From Nostoc sp. LEGE 06077 (GTDB lineage: Bacteria; Cyanobacteriota; Cyanobacteriia; Cyanobacteriales; Nostocaceae), in contig NZ_JADEWI010000028.1 in assembly GCF_015207705.1 (NCBI RefSeq), positions 17,400 through 81,399 on the forward strand: a stretch of DNA of 64,000 bases. The letters are read 5' to 3'. How positions within the stretch are numbered: the stretch's first letter is position 1; every line of letters begins with the position of its first letter. Positions 35,409 through 44,201 of the stretch are shown in pieces. Position numbers and translations under genes: made by a program. The notes under the pieces were generated by a model. The model saw nothing but the letters and a program-made list of their open reading frames with translations, had not been told where the DNA came from and ran no database searches.

Positions 35409-35778
35409 TGTTCTGTTTTAAAGTTTGAGAGTAGTTTGAATGAGCAGAACAAAAAATGTCACAATTTTGCTCATATTTATAAGCCAAATCAAGACTATTT
35501 TTTAGGCATAAGAATTATGTTTTTTTATTATTTAAATAGCCATACGTTAGACTACAAATACTTACTTAATCCAGCAAGTATTTGTACAATAAGTTTACTT
35601 TTTGGCTATTTTAAAGGACAGTTAAGACATTTAAGACATTTAAGCCAATGCAAATAGTTAAAAAAGTTAATAAAAGACTTCAGTATGTTGATGGAATTGG
35701 AAACTTCGCTGATTAACTTGCTCTATCAGGGGCGATCGCGTAAGAATAATATTTAAGATGGCTTAACTTCTCTTAACA
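35409..35778. other. AT-rich divergent intergenic region
   Basis: This 370-bp gap separates the oxylipin genes from the divergent FAD-hydroxylase gene. It holds an 11-bp inverted repeat (35553-35586), a direct repeat of TTAAGACAT near 35619-35643, and a HIP1 site near 35732. A frame of about 95 codons (35370-35657) crosses it but overlaps the hydrolase start and looks non-coding. Confidence 0.5.
35553..35586. promoter_or_regulatory. Candidate operator: 11-bp inverted repeat
   Basis: TACAAATACTT (35553-35563) and AAGTATTTGTA (35576-35586) are perfect inverted repeats with a 12-base spacer. They lie 145 bp upstream of the DUF2235 start and 190 bp upstream of the divergent hydroxylase, where a regulator site would be expected. 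It is not followed by a T-run typical of a terminator. Confidence 0.45.
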
Positions 35779-37047
35779 ATGGCGCTAACCCAACCTACTC
35801 AAACTCTTTCTCCTCAGCAACCCGCAGCAGACAAACGGGGATACGACTATGATTTGGTAATTGTCGGCGGTGGAATTGTTGGGTTAACCCTAGCCGCTGC
35901 TTTAAAAGACTCTGGCTTAAATATTCTGCTAATTGAAGCCAAGGTAACATCAGCATCCGTGGCAAAAGGCCAAGCTTACGCAGTCCATTTGCTTTCGGCG
36001 CTGATTTACCAAGGTATTGGAGTTTGGGATAAAATCTTACCCCAAATTGCCAAATACCGCCATGTGCGGCTTTCGGATGCTGATTATCCTGATGTGGTGG
36101 AATTTGCAACGGCTGATCTGGCTAAAGATACACCAGAGTTAGGTTACGTTGCTGAACACCAAGCTTTGTTACAGCCGTTGCAGGAATTTGTCCAGAAATG
36201 CCCAAATGTGAATTATCTGTGTCCGGCGGAAGTTGTTAACACGCAACATCAGCAAGATATCGTGGCAATTGAGATCAAAATTTCTGAACAGATATATACA
36301 GTCCGCAGTAAGTTATTAGTGGCGGCGGATGGATCGCGATCGCCTATTCGCCAAGCAGCTGGCATCAAAACTCATGGTTGGAAATATTGGCAATCTTGTA
36401 TAGTTGCTTTTGTCAAACCGGAGAAATCCCACAACGATACAGCTTACGAAAGATTTTGGCCTAGCGGCCCGTTTGCGATTTTACCTTTACCGGGGAACCG
36501 TTGCCGCATTGTCTGGACAGCACCCCATGAAGAAGCCAAAGCCTTGTGTGCTTTGGATGATGATCAATTTTTGGCAGAATTAAGCCGCCGTTACGGTGAT
36601 CAGATGGGCAAATTGGAATTATTAGGCGATCGCTTCGTCTTCCCCGTCCAACTCATGCAAAGCGATCGCTATGTCCTCCCCCGTTTGGCGTTAATTGGTG
36701 ATGCAGCCCACAACTGTCATCCCGTCGGCGGACAAGGTTTAAATCTCGGTATTCGGGATGCAGCCGCCCTCGCCCAAGTTATCCAAACAGCCCACGCCAA
36801 AGGCGAAGATATCGGTAAAATTCGAGTTCTCAAACGCTATGAACGCTGGCGGAAACTGGAAAACTTGACAATTTTGGGTTTCACCGATTTATTAGACCGG
36901 ATGTTTTCTAACCGAATCTTACCCTTAGTTGTGTTGCGGCGTTTGGGTTTATGGTTAATGCAGCGGGTTCCCGTATTAAAGGTATTTGCCCTCAAGTTAA
37001 TGATTGGCTTAAAGGGGCGGACTCCGCAATTAGCACAACGGTTTTAG
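35779..37047 (+). CDS. UbiH/COQ6-family FAD-dependent hydroxylase
   Basis: Flavoprotein monooxygenase of the UbiH/UbiF/COQ6 family (422 residues). The dinucleotide-binding motif YDLVIVGGGIVGLTLAAAL lies near 24-42, the second FAD motif LALIGDAAHNCHPVGGQGLN near 308-327, and a DG motif (AADGSRSPIR) near 180. In cyanobacteria such proteins are linked to quinone or aromatic-ring hydroxylation, but the exact substrate is not clear from sequence. The first 20 residues are a polar extension. It is divergent from the oxylipin genes and 460 bp from the MarR gene. Confidence 0.85.
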   Translation: MALTQPTQTLSPQQPAADKRGYDYDLVIVGGGIVGLTLAAALKDSGLNILLIEAKVTSASVAKGQAYAVHLLSALIYQGIGVWDKILPQIAKYRHVRLSDADYPDVVEFATADLAKDTPELGYVAEHQALLQPLQEFVQKCPNVNYLCPAEVVNTQHQQDIVAIEIKISEQIYTVRSKLLVAADGSRSPIRQAAGIKTHGWKYWQSCIVAFVKPEKSHNDTAYERFWPSGPFAILPLPGNRCRIVWTAPHEEAKALCALDDDQFLAELSRRYGDQMGKLELLGDRFVFPVQLMQSDRYVLPRLALIGDAAHNCHPVGGQGLNLGIRDAAALAQVIQTAHAKGEDIGKIRVLKRYERWRKLENLTILGFTDLLDRMFSNRILPLVVLRRLGLWLMQRVPVLKVFALKLMIGLKGRTPQLAQRF

Positions 37048-37177
37048 AAATTCAATACCAGATTTTGTCGGTGCGATCAGGTTGGGAATAGTAGATGCAA
37101 TATTCATTAGCCAACAATGCAAATGACCCAAAATCACAACTCCAAGCCAAACCCTCTCACCAACTCTAATTCCCCCT

Positions 37178-37401
37178 CCTCGCAGGCCTACCGTGTACAC
37201 ACAAGTTAAAAACTTTCGTGTTCAACCACATCCCGCCTAGAACTAAAGTTCCAGGCTCATAGCTAAAGTCCACAAAGCGTGGACTGGAAGAGATTTCTGC
37301 TTCAGTCATCTTTAGATGACTTGCGCTGACTCGGAATTCATTCCGAGACGGGACAGATGCAACTACACGAATATTTCTGTGTACACCGTAGGCCAGCGAG
37401 G
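37178..37401. mobile_element. MITE-like element, 224 bp, with 24-bp terminal inverted repeats
   Basis: The 24 bases at 37178-37201 and the reverse complement of 37378-37401 agree at 22 positions (core GGCCTAC-G-GTACACA type, split by two mismatches). Inside are four successive small hairpins: GAAC-TAAA-GTTC, AGTCCAC-AAAGC-GTGGACT, AGTCATCT-TT-AGATGACT and CTCGGAAT-TC-ATTCCGAG. There is no room for a transposase. It is either a non-autonomous transposable element or DNA for a strongly folded RNA. Confidence 0.65.
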
Positions 37402-37474
37402 CGCGATCGCCAATACTTTACCAATTTCTTGCTAAATGTATCACCTGCTTGCCAAGATGAATAATTATAGTTAT

Positions 37475-37495
37475 ACTAAATATTACGTACGCTAA
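37475..37495. promoter_or_regulatory. Candidate MarR operator 1
   Basis: The 21-bp block ACTAAATA-N-TACGT-N3-CTAA ends 12 bases before the marR start codon. The same block, with 17 of 21 bases identical, lies upstream of the next gene (38071-38091). This suggests that the MarR protein controls both its own gene and the efflux genes. Confidence 0.55.
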
Positions 37496-37507
37496 GTAAT
37501 TTCTATA

Positions 37508-37975
37508 ATGGTTGTCAAACCTGATAATTCTACCGCATTAGAGTCGTGGCAGCAAGTTTTAGCACCTTACAATTTAGGGTATCGAATCAAGCTGCTTTCA
37601 CAACTGCTTACCCGCAAGTTTACTGAGAAACTAGAACCTTTTGGACTAACGCCATTTCATTGGTTGGTATTGTGCTGTTTGTGGCAAGAAGATGGTTTAC
37701 CCACATCCAGTATTGGCGAGAAGTTGCAACAGGTGGGTGGGACTTTAACAGGCGTACTAGACCGGATGGAAGAACGCGGCTTAGTCCGTCGAGAACGGGA
37801 TGTACATGATCGCCGTATTTGGCGCATCTGGTTGACGGATGCGGGTAAGGAATTGGAAAAAGTTTTACCGCCACTGGCCGCAGAATTACGGGATGAAGCT
37901 ATGGGTGGAATTTCCGCTACTGATCGTGAGTTCTTTTCGCAACTCCTAAATAAAGCAATTGCTAACCTATCTTAA
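37508..37975 (+). CDS. MarR family transcriptional regulator
   Basis: Winged-helix DNA-binding repressor of 155 residues with the order expected of MarR: dimerisation helices, HTH (FGLTPFHWLVLCCLWQEDG and the following SSIGEKLQQVGGTLTGVLDRM) and the wing (RRERDVHDRRIWRIWLTDAG, about 95-115). It precedes an EmrA-like gene and two transporter genes on the same strand, the classical arrangement for an efflux regulator such as EmrR. A likely operator overlaps its own promoter. Confidence 0.93.
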   Translation: MVVKPDNSTALESWQQVLAPYNLGYRIKLLSQLLTRKFTEKLEPFGLTPFHWLVLCCLWQEDGLPTSSIGEKLQQVGGTLTGVLDRMEERGLVRRERDVHDRRIWRIWLTDAGKELEKVLPPLAAELRDEAMGGISATDREFFSQLLNKAIANLS

Positions 37976-38032
37976 GGCTGGATGACAATCGCCCATTCGG
38001 GTGAAGCCATGTATAAATTCTTTTAATAAAAT

Positions 38033-38048
38033 ATTTAGCATACTAAAT
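38033..38048. promoter_or_regulatory. Inverted repeat ATTTAG-CATA-CTAAAT upstream of emrA-like gene
   Basis: A perfect 6-bp palindrome with a 4-base spacer. It contains the TACTAAAT core shared with the two neighbouring candidate MarR operators, so it may be an extra half-site or binding site in the same control region. Confidence 0.45.
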
Positions 38049-38070
38049 AAAAGAGTAGAAGTAGCTTGCA

Positions 38071-38091
38071 ACTAAATAGTACGTGTTCTAA
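38071..38091. promoter_or_regulatory. Candidate MarR operator 2
   Basis: The block ACTAAATA-N-TACGT-N3-CTAA recurs here, 25 bases upstream of the EmrA-like start codon. AAGGAAGAGGGG, a strong purine-rich ribosome-binding region, follows it. Confidence 0.55.
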
Positions 38092-38116
38092 TTATTAAGC
38101 AAGGAAGAGGGGAATT

Positions 38117-39577
38117 ATGACGACAACTACTTTCAACGGACGCAACAAAGAGAAAACAGCTGTTGTCGAAACAGAAATGATTACGGATACCGAGACTTTA
38201 GAAACAGCGATCGCCACGCCAGAAGCACCGGAAACTGATGTACAGCCAGAGGTAGAGAAAAAAGACAAATCGCGTAGTAAAAAGCGATTGCCTTTAATTT
38301 TGGCGGGGTTGGGTGTAGGTGCGATCGCCGCAGGTACATTTGGTTATAACTATTGGCAGTTTGCTTCCACCCACGAAGAAACAGATAACGCTACGGTGAC
38401 AGGACACGTTCACCAAGTTAGTAGCAAAATTCCCGGAACAGTTGCCCAAGTTTTAGTTAACGATAACCAAGAAGTGCAAACGGGACAATTATTAGTCAAA
38501 CTTGACCCCCGCGACTATCAAAGTAAAGTGCAGCAAGCCACCGCCGCTTTAGAAAATGCCCGCAGCCAAGCCCAAGCTGCCGCCGCCAATATTGCTTTAA
38601 GTTCTGAAACCACCAGTGGGAAGACAACCCAAGCCCAAGGCGATGTTAGTAATGCCATAGCGGCAATTTCTACCGCCCAAGCAGCAGTACAAGAAGCCCA
38701 AGCCGGGATTCCCGCTGCCCAAGCAGCAGTACAAGAAGCCCAAGCCGGAATTCCCGCCGCCCAAGCCCAGGTAGCCCAAGTCAACGCTAACTTGCAAAAA
38801 GCGGAAACAGATTACAACCGTTACAACAGCTTATATCAAGAAGGGGCGATCGCACGTCAACAGTTAGATGCAGCTAAAGCAGCTTATGACGTGGCTTTAG
38901 CGCAGAAAAATGCGGCTGTCCAAGGAGTGCAACAAGCCCAAGCTAGGTTAGCCTCAGCCAGAGTTGGAGTAGCCAAAGCCCAATCTCAACTAGCACAAGC
39001 CCAAGAAGGTGTCACCAGCGCCCAAGCCAAACTTGCAGCATCGAGAGGTGGATTGCAACAAGCAACAGCTGGCGGTCAAGATACTAGCGTCAAACGGGGT
39101 CAATATGAAGCGGCTAAAGCGGCGATCGCCCAAGCCGAAGCATCATTAAAAGATGCCCAATTGCAGTTATCCTACACCAACGTTACGGCTCCCAGTGGCG
39201 GACGAGTTGGTAAAAAAACCGTGGAAGTTGGTAACAGAATCCAAGCGGGATCACCTTTAATGGCGATCGTCGATAACGAAAATTGGGTAGTAGCCAACTT
39301 CAAAGAAACCCAGTTAGAAAGGATGAAAGCAGGACAACCAGTAGAAGTGAAACTAGATGCTTTTCCCCATCACATCTTTAGCGGAAGAGTTGACAGTGTT
39401 TCGCCAGCTTCCGGCGCGCAATTTGCCTTGTTACCGCCAGATAACGCTACAGGTAACTTTACTAAAGTGGTACAACGTATCCCCGTCAAAATAGTTTTAG
39501 ACCAAAAGAGTATTCAAGGTTACGACTCACGGATTACACCGGGGATGTCTGCGGAAGTTACTGTTGAAGTTAAATGA
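38117..39577 (+). CDS. EmrA/HlyD-type membrane fusion protein
   Basis: Periplasmic adaptor (486 residues) of a drug-efflux pump. A cytoplasmic acidic/basic N-terminus precedes one membrane helix (about 55-75, PLILAGLGVGAIAAG). The biotinyl-lipoyl half motif (VSSKIPGTVAQVLVNDNQEV), a long Ala/Gln coiled coil (about 140-355) and the second lipoyl half (SGGRVGKKTVEVGNRIQAGS) follow. A 42-bp direct repeat (38675-38716 and 38717-38758) duplicates 14 residues of the coiled coil. It should pair with the DHA2 transporter at 41108 or the MFS at 39634. Confidence 0.92.
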   Translation: MTTTTFNGRNKEKTAVVETEMITDTETLETAIATPEAPETDVQPEVEKKDKSRSKKRLPLILAGLGVGAIAAGTFGYNYWQFASTHEETDNATVTGHVHQVSSKIPGTVAQVLVNDNQEVQTGQLLVKLDPRDYQSKVQQATAALENARSQAQAAAANIALSSETTSGKTTQAQGDVSNAIAAISTAQAAVQEAQAGIPAAQAAVQEAQAGIPAAQAQVAQVNANLQKAETDYNRYNSLYQEGAIARQQLDAAKAAYDVALAQKNAAVQGVQQAQARLASARVGVAKAQSQLAQAQEGVTSAQAKLAASRGGLQQATAGGQDTSVKRGQYEAAKAAIAQAEASLKDAQLQLSYTNVTAPSGGRVGKKTVEVGNRIQAGSPLMAIVDNENWVVANFKETQLERMKAGQPVEVKLDAFPHHIFSGRVDSVSPASGAQFALLPPDNATGNFTKVVQRIPVKIVLDQKSIQGYDSRITPGMSAEVTVEVK

Positions 39578-39633
39578 AGTCTGAAATATAGAATTTTATA
39601 TTTTAGCCTCCTGTCTCCTGCCTTTCTTAACCA

Positions 39634-40896
39634 ATGACAATATTTAAACAGTTGCAACTACCTGCCTTCAGGTCAAAAAACTATCGTTTGTTTTTTGCCG
39701 GACAAGGCATTTCTCTAATTGGCACATGGATGACTCAACTAGCTACAGTTTGGCTAGTGTATGACTTAACTAATTCACCATTAATGCTAGGAGTTGTCGG
39801 ATTTGCTAGTCAAATTCCCAGCTTTTTTCTCGCTCCCTTTGGGGGCGTGTTTGTCGATCGCTTTTCGCGGTATCGTACCTTAATTGGTACACAAATCATG
39901 GCGATGATCCAGTCATTAGCATTAGCAACCCTGACACTAACAGGAGTAATTCAGGTTTGGCACATCATCGTATTAAGCTTATTACAAGGATTCATTAACG
40001 CCTTAGATGCACCAGCACGCCAAGCATTTGTCCCCGAACTAGTAGAACGCAAAGACGATTTAGCCAATGCGATCGCTCTCAATTCAACTATGATTAATGG
40101 TGCGCGACTCATTGGCCCCGCTGTGGGAGGATTGCTAATTGCCAGAATTGGTGTTGCTTACTGTTTTTTAATCGATGGTTTGAGTTACATTGCTGTGCTT
40201 GCAGGGTTACTAGCGATGACAGTTAAACCGTGGAGAATTCCAGTTAATCCAGGGAATCCCTTACAAAGAGTTAAAGAGGGATTTATTTATGCTTTTAGCT
40301 TTCCCCCGATTCGGGCAATTCTTTTACTATCAACTTTAGTTAGTTTAATGGGGTTGCAAAATACAATTCTGGTGCCAGTTTTTGCCGAAACAATCCTTAA
40401 AGGTGATGCTGAAACTTTAGGCTTTTTAATGGCTGCATCAGGTGTGGGGGCATTATCAGGCGGGATATATTTGGCTACACGCAAAACCATTTTAGGAATT
40501 GGGAAATTAATTGCGATCGCGCCAGCAATATTAGGATGTGGTTTGATCGCCTTTGCCTTTTCTCGATTTTTACCATTATCTTTGTTCACAATGCTATTTG
40601 TTGGCTTAGGAACGATTTTACAAATTGCGGCTAGTAATACATTTTTGCAAACTATTGTTGAAGAAGATAAACGCGGCAGATTGATGAGCTTATACACCAT
40701 GTCATTTTTAGGCATGATACCCATAGGCAATTTAATCGGCGGCGGAATTGCAGATATAATTGGCGCTCCTAATACATTAATCATTGATGGGATAGCGTGT
40801 ATTATTGGTTCTATATTTTTTAGTCGGCAACTCCCTACTTTACAAAAAATGGTAGTACCGATTTATCAACAAAAAGGTATTTTAACTAGTAAGTAG
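39634..40896 (+). CDS. MFS transporter, EntS-like
   Basis: Twelve-helix major facilitator protein (420 residues) of the EntS/DHA3 exporter type. The start FRSKNYRLFFAGQGISLIGTW and the loop GGVFVDRFSRYRTLIGTQ are characteristic. It lies 56 bp after the EmrA-like gene and 211 bp before a DHA2 transporter on the same strand, so the four-gene locus looks like one drug or metabolite efflux unit. Substrate cannot be deduced. Confidence 0.9.
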   Translation: MTIFKQLQLPAFRSKNYRLFFAGQGISLIGTWMTQLATVWLVYDLTNSPLMLGVVGFASQIPSFFLAPFGGVFVDRFSRYRTLIGTQIMAMIQSLALATLTLTGVIQVWHIIVLSLLQGFINALDAPARQAFVPELVERKDDLANAIALNSTMINGARLIGPAVGGLLIARIGVAYCFLIDGLSYIAVLAGLLAMTVKPWRIPVNPGNPLQRVKEGFIYAFSFPPIRAILLLSTLVSLMGLQNTILVPVFAETILKGDAETLGFLMAASGVGALSGGIYLATRKTILGIGKLIAIAPAILGCGLIAFAFSRFLPLSLFTMLFVGLGTILQIAASNTFLQTIVEEDKRGRLMSLYTMSFLGMIPIGNLIGGGIADIIGAPNTLIIDGIACIIGSIFFSRQLPTLQKMVVPIYQQKGILTSK

Positions 40897-41107
40897 ATTT
40901 ATCAATCAAGCTTCAATTACTAACTGTGTTGACGTTGAAAAGTTATTTCACGCAGAGGCGCGGAGGCGCAGAGAGATTTAAGAGAATATCGGTAAATATC
41001 CCTCTTCTGTAACCTCTAACCTGTAACCTGTACCCTCTAACCTACTATCAATGGTAAATTTTTAATATTCTCCCAATCCTATTCACACCTCAAACTGGAG
41101 CAAAACT

Positions 41108-42676
41108 ATGGCTAATGTTTCTGCTGTAGCACCAGAACGCATACCTCTAAGAACTTGGATTGGTGTATTAGCTAGTATGCTTGGTGCCTTTATGGCAGTT
41201 TTGGATATCCAAATCACTAACGCTTCATTGCAAGAAATTCAAGCATCTTTAGGCGCAACTTTAGAAGAAGGTTCGTGGATTTCTACTGCTTATCTGGTAG
41301 CAGAAATTGTGGTCATTCCCTTAACTGGATGGTTATCGCGGGTTTTTTCACTTAGACTTTATTTATTAGTTAATACAGTATTATTTATTTTCTTTTCTAT
41401 TTGCTGCGCTTGGGCATGGGATTTAAATTCCATGATTGTTTTTCGGGCTTTGCAAGGTTTTACAGGCGGAGTTTTAATTCCTTCATCGCTAACAGTAGTT
41501 TTAACAACATTACCACCAGCCAAGCAATCAATCGGATTAGCTGCATTTGCGATTACAGCAGTTTTTGCACCATCAATTGGCCCAACTTTAGGTGGTTGGT
41601 TAACAGAAAATTATAGTTGGGAATATAGCTTTTATATTAATGTATTTCCTGGGGCATTAATGCTGGCTGGTGTATGGTATGGAATTAAGCAAGTTCAACC
41701 TCAAGTACAGTTATTAAAACAGGGCGATTGGTGGGGAATTATTTCAATGGCTATTGGCTTAGGTTCCCTACAGGTAGTGTTAGAAGAAGGTAGCCGCAAA
41801 GATTGGTTTGGTTCACCATTGATTGTCCGGTTAAGTATTATTGCCGCAATTTTTTTGACTCTATTCTTCTTTATTGAATTAACTCGTAAGCAACCATTTA
41901 TTAATTTAAGTTTATTACGTTATCGCAACTTTGCTTTAGCTAGTGTCGTTAATGTCTCCCTGGGGATAGGATTATATGGCTCGATTTATATTTTGCCTTT
42001 GTATCTGGCTCAAATTCAACAATACAATGCTTTGCAAATTGGTGAAGTGTTAATTTGGGCTGGGATTCCACAATTATTTATTATTCCTTTTATTCCCAAA
42101 TTAATGCAACGCATTGATGTGCGGTTTATGGTGGCATTAGGAGTAACTTTGTTTGCGATTAGTGCATTTATGAATGCTGGTTTGACTAATCAAACAGGGT
42201 TAGATCAATTGCGCTGGTCACAACTAGTTCGAGCGATGGGACAACCATTAATTATGGTTCCGTTGACATCAATTGCAACTGCGGGTTTGAACCCAAAAGA
42301 TGCAGGTTCAGCTAGTGGTTTATTTAATATGATGCGAAATATGGGTGGTTCCCTAGGAATTGCTATATTAGCAACCTTATTAACTAATAGAGAGCAATTT
42401 CACTCGAATAGATTGGGGGATGCCGTATCTTTATATAACCCAGAAACGCAACAGCGAATTGACCAGATGACACAATATTTTATTAGCCGCGGTGCAGATT
42501 TAACTACAGCCCAAAATCAGGCGATCGCATCTATTTCTAATGTCGTCCGCCGCGAAGCATTTGTCATGGCTTTTAATGATTGTTTCTATTTTATTGGTCT
42601 AGCTTTATTAGTCAGTGGTATTGCTATTTTGTTCATTAAAAAAGTGAAAGCAACTGGCGGTGCAGTTGCCCATTAG
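41108..42676 (+). CDS. DHA2-family drug exporter, EmrB-like
   Basis: Fourteen-helix MFS transporter (522 residues) of the EmrB/QacA family. The DHA2 motif LDIQITNASLQEIQASLGA lies near 35-53, WISTAYLVAEIVVIPLTGWL near 60-80, and the motif C-like GPTLGGWL in helix 5. EmrB proteins export hydrophobic drugs together with an EmrA adaptor, found upstream here. Start ATG follows ACTGGAGCAAAACT. The spacer before it holds C/T-rich dispersed repeats and a CGCAGAGGCGCGGAGGCGCAG block. Confidence 0.93.
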   Translation: MANVSAVAPERIPLRTWIGVLASMLGAFMAVLDIQITNASLQEIQASLGATLEEGSWISTAYLVAEIVVIPLTGWLSRVFSLRLYLLVNTVLFIFFSICCAWAWDLNSMIVFRALQGFTGGVLIPSSLTVVLTTLPPAKQSIGLAAFAITAVFAPSIGPTLGGWLTENYSWEYSFYINVFPGALMLAGVWYGIKQVQPQVQLLKQGDWWGIISMAIGLGSLQVVLEEGSRKDWFGSPLIVRLSIIAAIFLTLFFFIELTRKQPFINLSLLRYRNFALASVVNVSLGIGLYGSIYILPLYLAQIQQYNALQIGEVLIWAGIPQLFIIPFIPKLMQRIDVRFMVALGVTLFAISAFMNAGLTNQTGLDQLRWSQLVRAMGQPLIMVPLTSIATAGLNPKDAGSASGLFNMMRNMGGSLGIAILATLLTNREQFHSNRLGDAVSLYNPETQQRIDQMTQYFISRGADLTTAQNQAIASISNVVRREAFVMAFNDCFYFIGLALLVSGIAILFIKKVKATGGAVAH

Positions 42677-42748
42677 ATTTTGCCTAGGGAAGTCATAGGC
42701 TTTAACCGCGAGAAATCTGTCTAAATTTTATTGTAATCCTAATGGAAA

Positions 42749-42779
42749 AACACCAAGGATATTTTAACTTCTTGGTGTT
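42749..42779 (-). terminator. Rho-independent terminator for the TPR gene
   Basis: AACACCAAG / CTTGGTGTT forms a 9-bp stem with a 13-base loop. Read on the minus strand it is followed by TTTCC, a short U-run, and lies 44 bp after the minus-strand TPR gene. It may also serve the plus-strand EmrB gene. Confidence 0.65.
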
Positions 42780-42822
42780 CAAAAATAGCAAACTTAATAA
42801 ATTATGAGTTCTATATTCTGCG

Positions 42823-43485
42823 TCAAGAAACACTAGGATCATCGGCTGCTTTAATCTGTTTTAGCATTTGTTGAATTTGGTAAACCTTATCATTTCTACT
42901 TTGGGTTTTGAAAATATTTAAAGCTTTTTCTAGAGAAGCAACTGCCTCATCTTTTTTATTAAGCTGCCATAGCGCCTGTCCTAAATTCGTCATTGCTTCG
43001 CCATAATTAGCATTTATTTCTAAAGCTTTACGATATTGGCTAATAGCATCATCCCAGCGGTCTTGAGTTGCATAAACAACACCTAGTGCATTGTAAGCCA
43101 AAGCATATTTTGGCTTGAGGCGAATAGCTTCTTGATATGATGTAATTGCTGGTTCTGGTTGTTTTTGGCGGAGAAGTATATTACCTAGTTGAAAGTAGGC
43201 AAAAGCATCTTCTGGATATTTTTTAGTTAATCTACGTAAGATTTTTTCTGCACCTGTTAAATCTCCTTGATTATATAAAGCATTTGCTTGTAGTACTAGC
43301 TGCGATCGCTCTGAATTATTGTCGTCTTGAAACTGTGCTAGTTTAACTGGTTGTTTTGTGGTAATCTGTGCATTTCCCTGTAATGCCACTTTTGGGGGAA
43401 CTGCTAACACTAATGGTGATCCACCAATTGCAGCTACTAAACTTAGGATCATGCTACTAATAGGTAGAATCTTCATTACCTTCAA
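42823..43485 (-). CDS. Exported TPR protein (220 aa)
   Basis: A signal peptide (about residues 1-29, MKILPISSMILSLVAAIGGS) is followed by a short linker and four TPR units in the second half (AFAYFQLGNILLRQKQPEPA, ALAYNALGVVYATQDRWDDA, GEAMTNLGQALWQLNKKDEA and a preceding one). It is probably periplasmic and acts as a protein-binding scaffold. The upstream neighbour is divergent. No further function can be given. Confidence 0.8.
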   Translation of the reverse strand: MKVMKILPISSMILSLVAAIGGSPLVLAVPPKVALQGNAQITTKQPVKLAQFQDDNNSERSQLVLQANALYNQGDLTGAEKILRRLTKKYPEDAFAYFQLGNILLRQKQPEPAITSYQEAIRLKPKYALAYNALGVVYATQDRWDDAISQYRKALEINANYGEAMTNLGQALWQLNKKDEAVASLEKALNIFKTQSRNDKVYQIQQMLKQIKAADDPSVS

Positions 43486-43654
43486 CTCCTCAATAATGTC
43501 CTGATCCCTATCATAAATTGAAGATGGGTTATCTAACGTTTCTTAGTTAAGTCTAAAGTCTGAAATTAATCAACATATAATGAGTTTTTTGATTAGCGAT
43601 CGCGCTGCAACTTTGGGAATACTGAAATTTAGAGTATACAAGGTTGTAGTATAT

Positions 43655-44128
43655 ATGGCAGAAAATCGTATCAGTGCCAACTTAACCACCGCAGATAGAG
43701 ATGCAGTTATGCAAGCGATCGCTACTATCAAAGAAAAGTTACCCTTTTTAATTGATTTAACCACAGAAGACCGCCGCACGATAGTCAAAATGGGCGATAA
43801 AAGCCGCGCCTTTGTCAGCAAAGCTTTAGAAGTCGCCACACAAAACCCCAACTTTTTACCCCGTTCTTTTGATATCGAAGAAATGCGGCGGGACTTAGCA
43901 CTGTATGAAGCGTTGTATCCCGTCTTGTTGTCTTTAACACAACTGCAAGAACTGGTGGATGATACTTGTATGGCATCTGGTAGTGAAGCATACACAGCAG
44001 CATTAGCAGTTTATAACTATGCCAAGGCTAGTGGTGATGTCGCTGGTTTAGATAGCGTAATTGATGAAATGGGACGCAGGTTTACCCGCCGTACTAAGAA
44101 AAAGAAAACCGAAGTTGTCGCGGGGTAA
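43655..44128 (+). CDS. Conserved hypothetical protein (157 aa)
   Basis: Soluble, helix-rich protein starting MAENRISANLTTADRDAVMQ, with a Lys-rich C-terminal tail (RRTKKKKTEVVAG). An in-frame start at 43580 exists, but the extra 25 residues look non-coding and the ATG at 43655 gives a natural start. I do not recognise a domain; I believe similar proteins are found in other bacteria, but this needs a search. It ends in a strong terminator. Confidence 0.7.
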   Translation: MAENRISANLTTADRDAVMQAIATIKEKLPFLIDLTTEDRRTIVKMGDKSRAFVSKALEVATQNPNFLPRSFDIEEMRRDLALYEALYPVLLSLTQLQELVDDTCMASGSEAYTAALAVYNYAKASGDVAGLDSVIDEMGRRFTRRTKKKKTEVVAG

Positions 44129-44161
44129 GAATTAGGATAGGCGATCGCACCAATAATTAGT

Positions 44162-44201
44162 ATAGGGACACAAAAATTTTGTGTCCCTATTTTGTATTTT
44201 T
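44162..44201 (+). terminator. Rho-independent terminator
   Basis: ATAGGGACACAAAA and TTTTGTGTCCCTAT form a perfect 14-bp stem around a single base, followed by TTTTGTATTTTT. This is a strong terminator for the hypothetical gene ending at 44128. Confidence 0.92.

Larger units (their letters stand above)
37048..37507. other. Intergenic region holding a MITE-like element and marR operator
   Basis: About 460 bp. The middle is the 224-bp inverted-repeat element described separately (37178-37401). To its left is a run rich in CCCTCTCACC/CCCCCTCC, typical of dispersed repeats; to its right, a HIP1 site and the candidate MarR operator. Confidence 0.6.
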
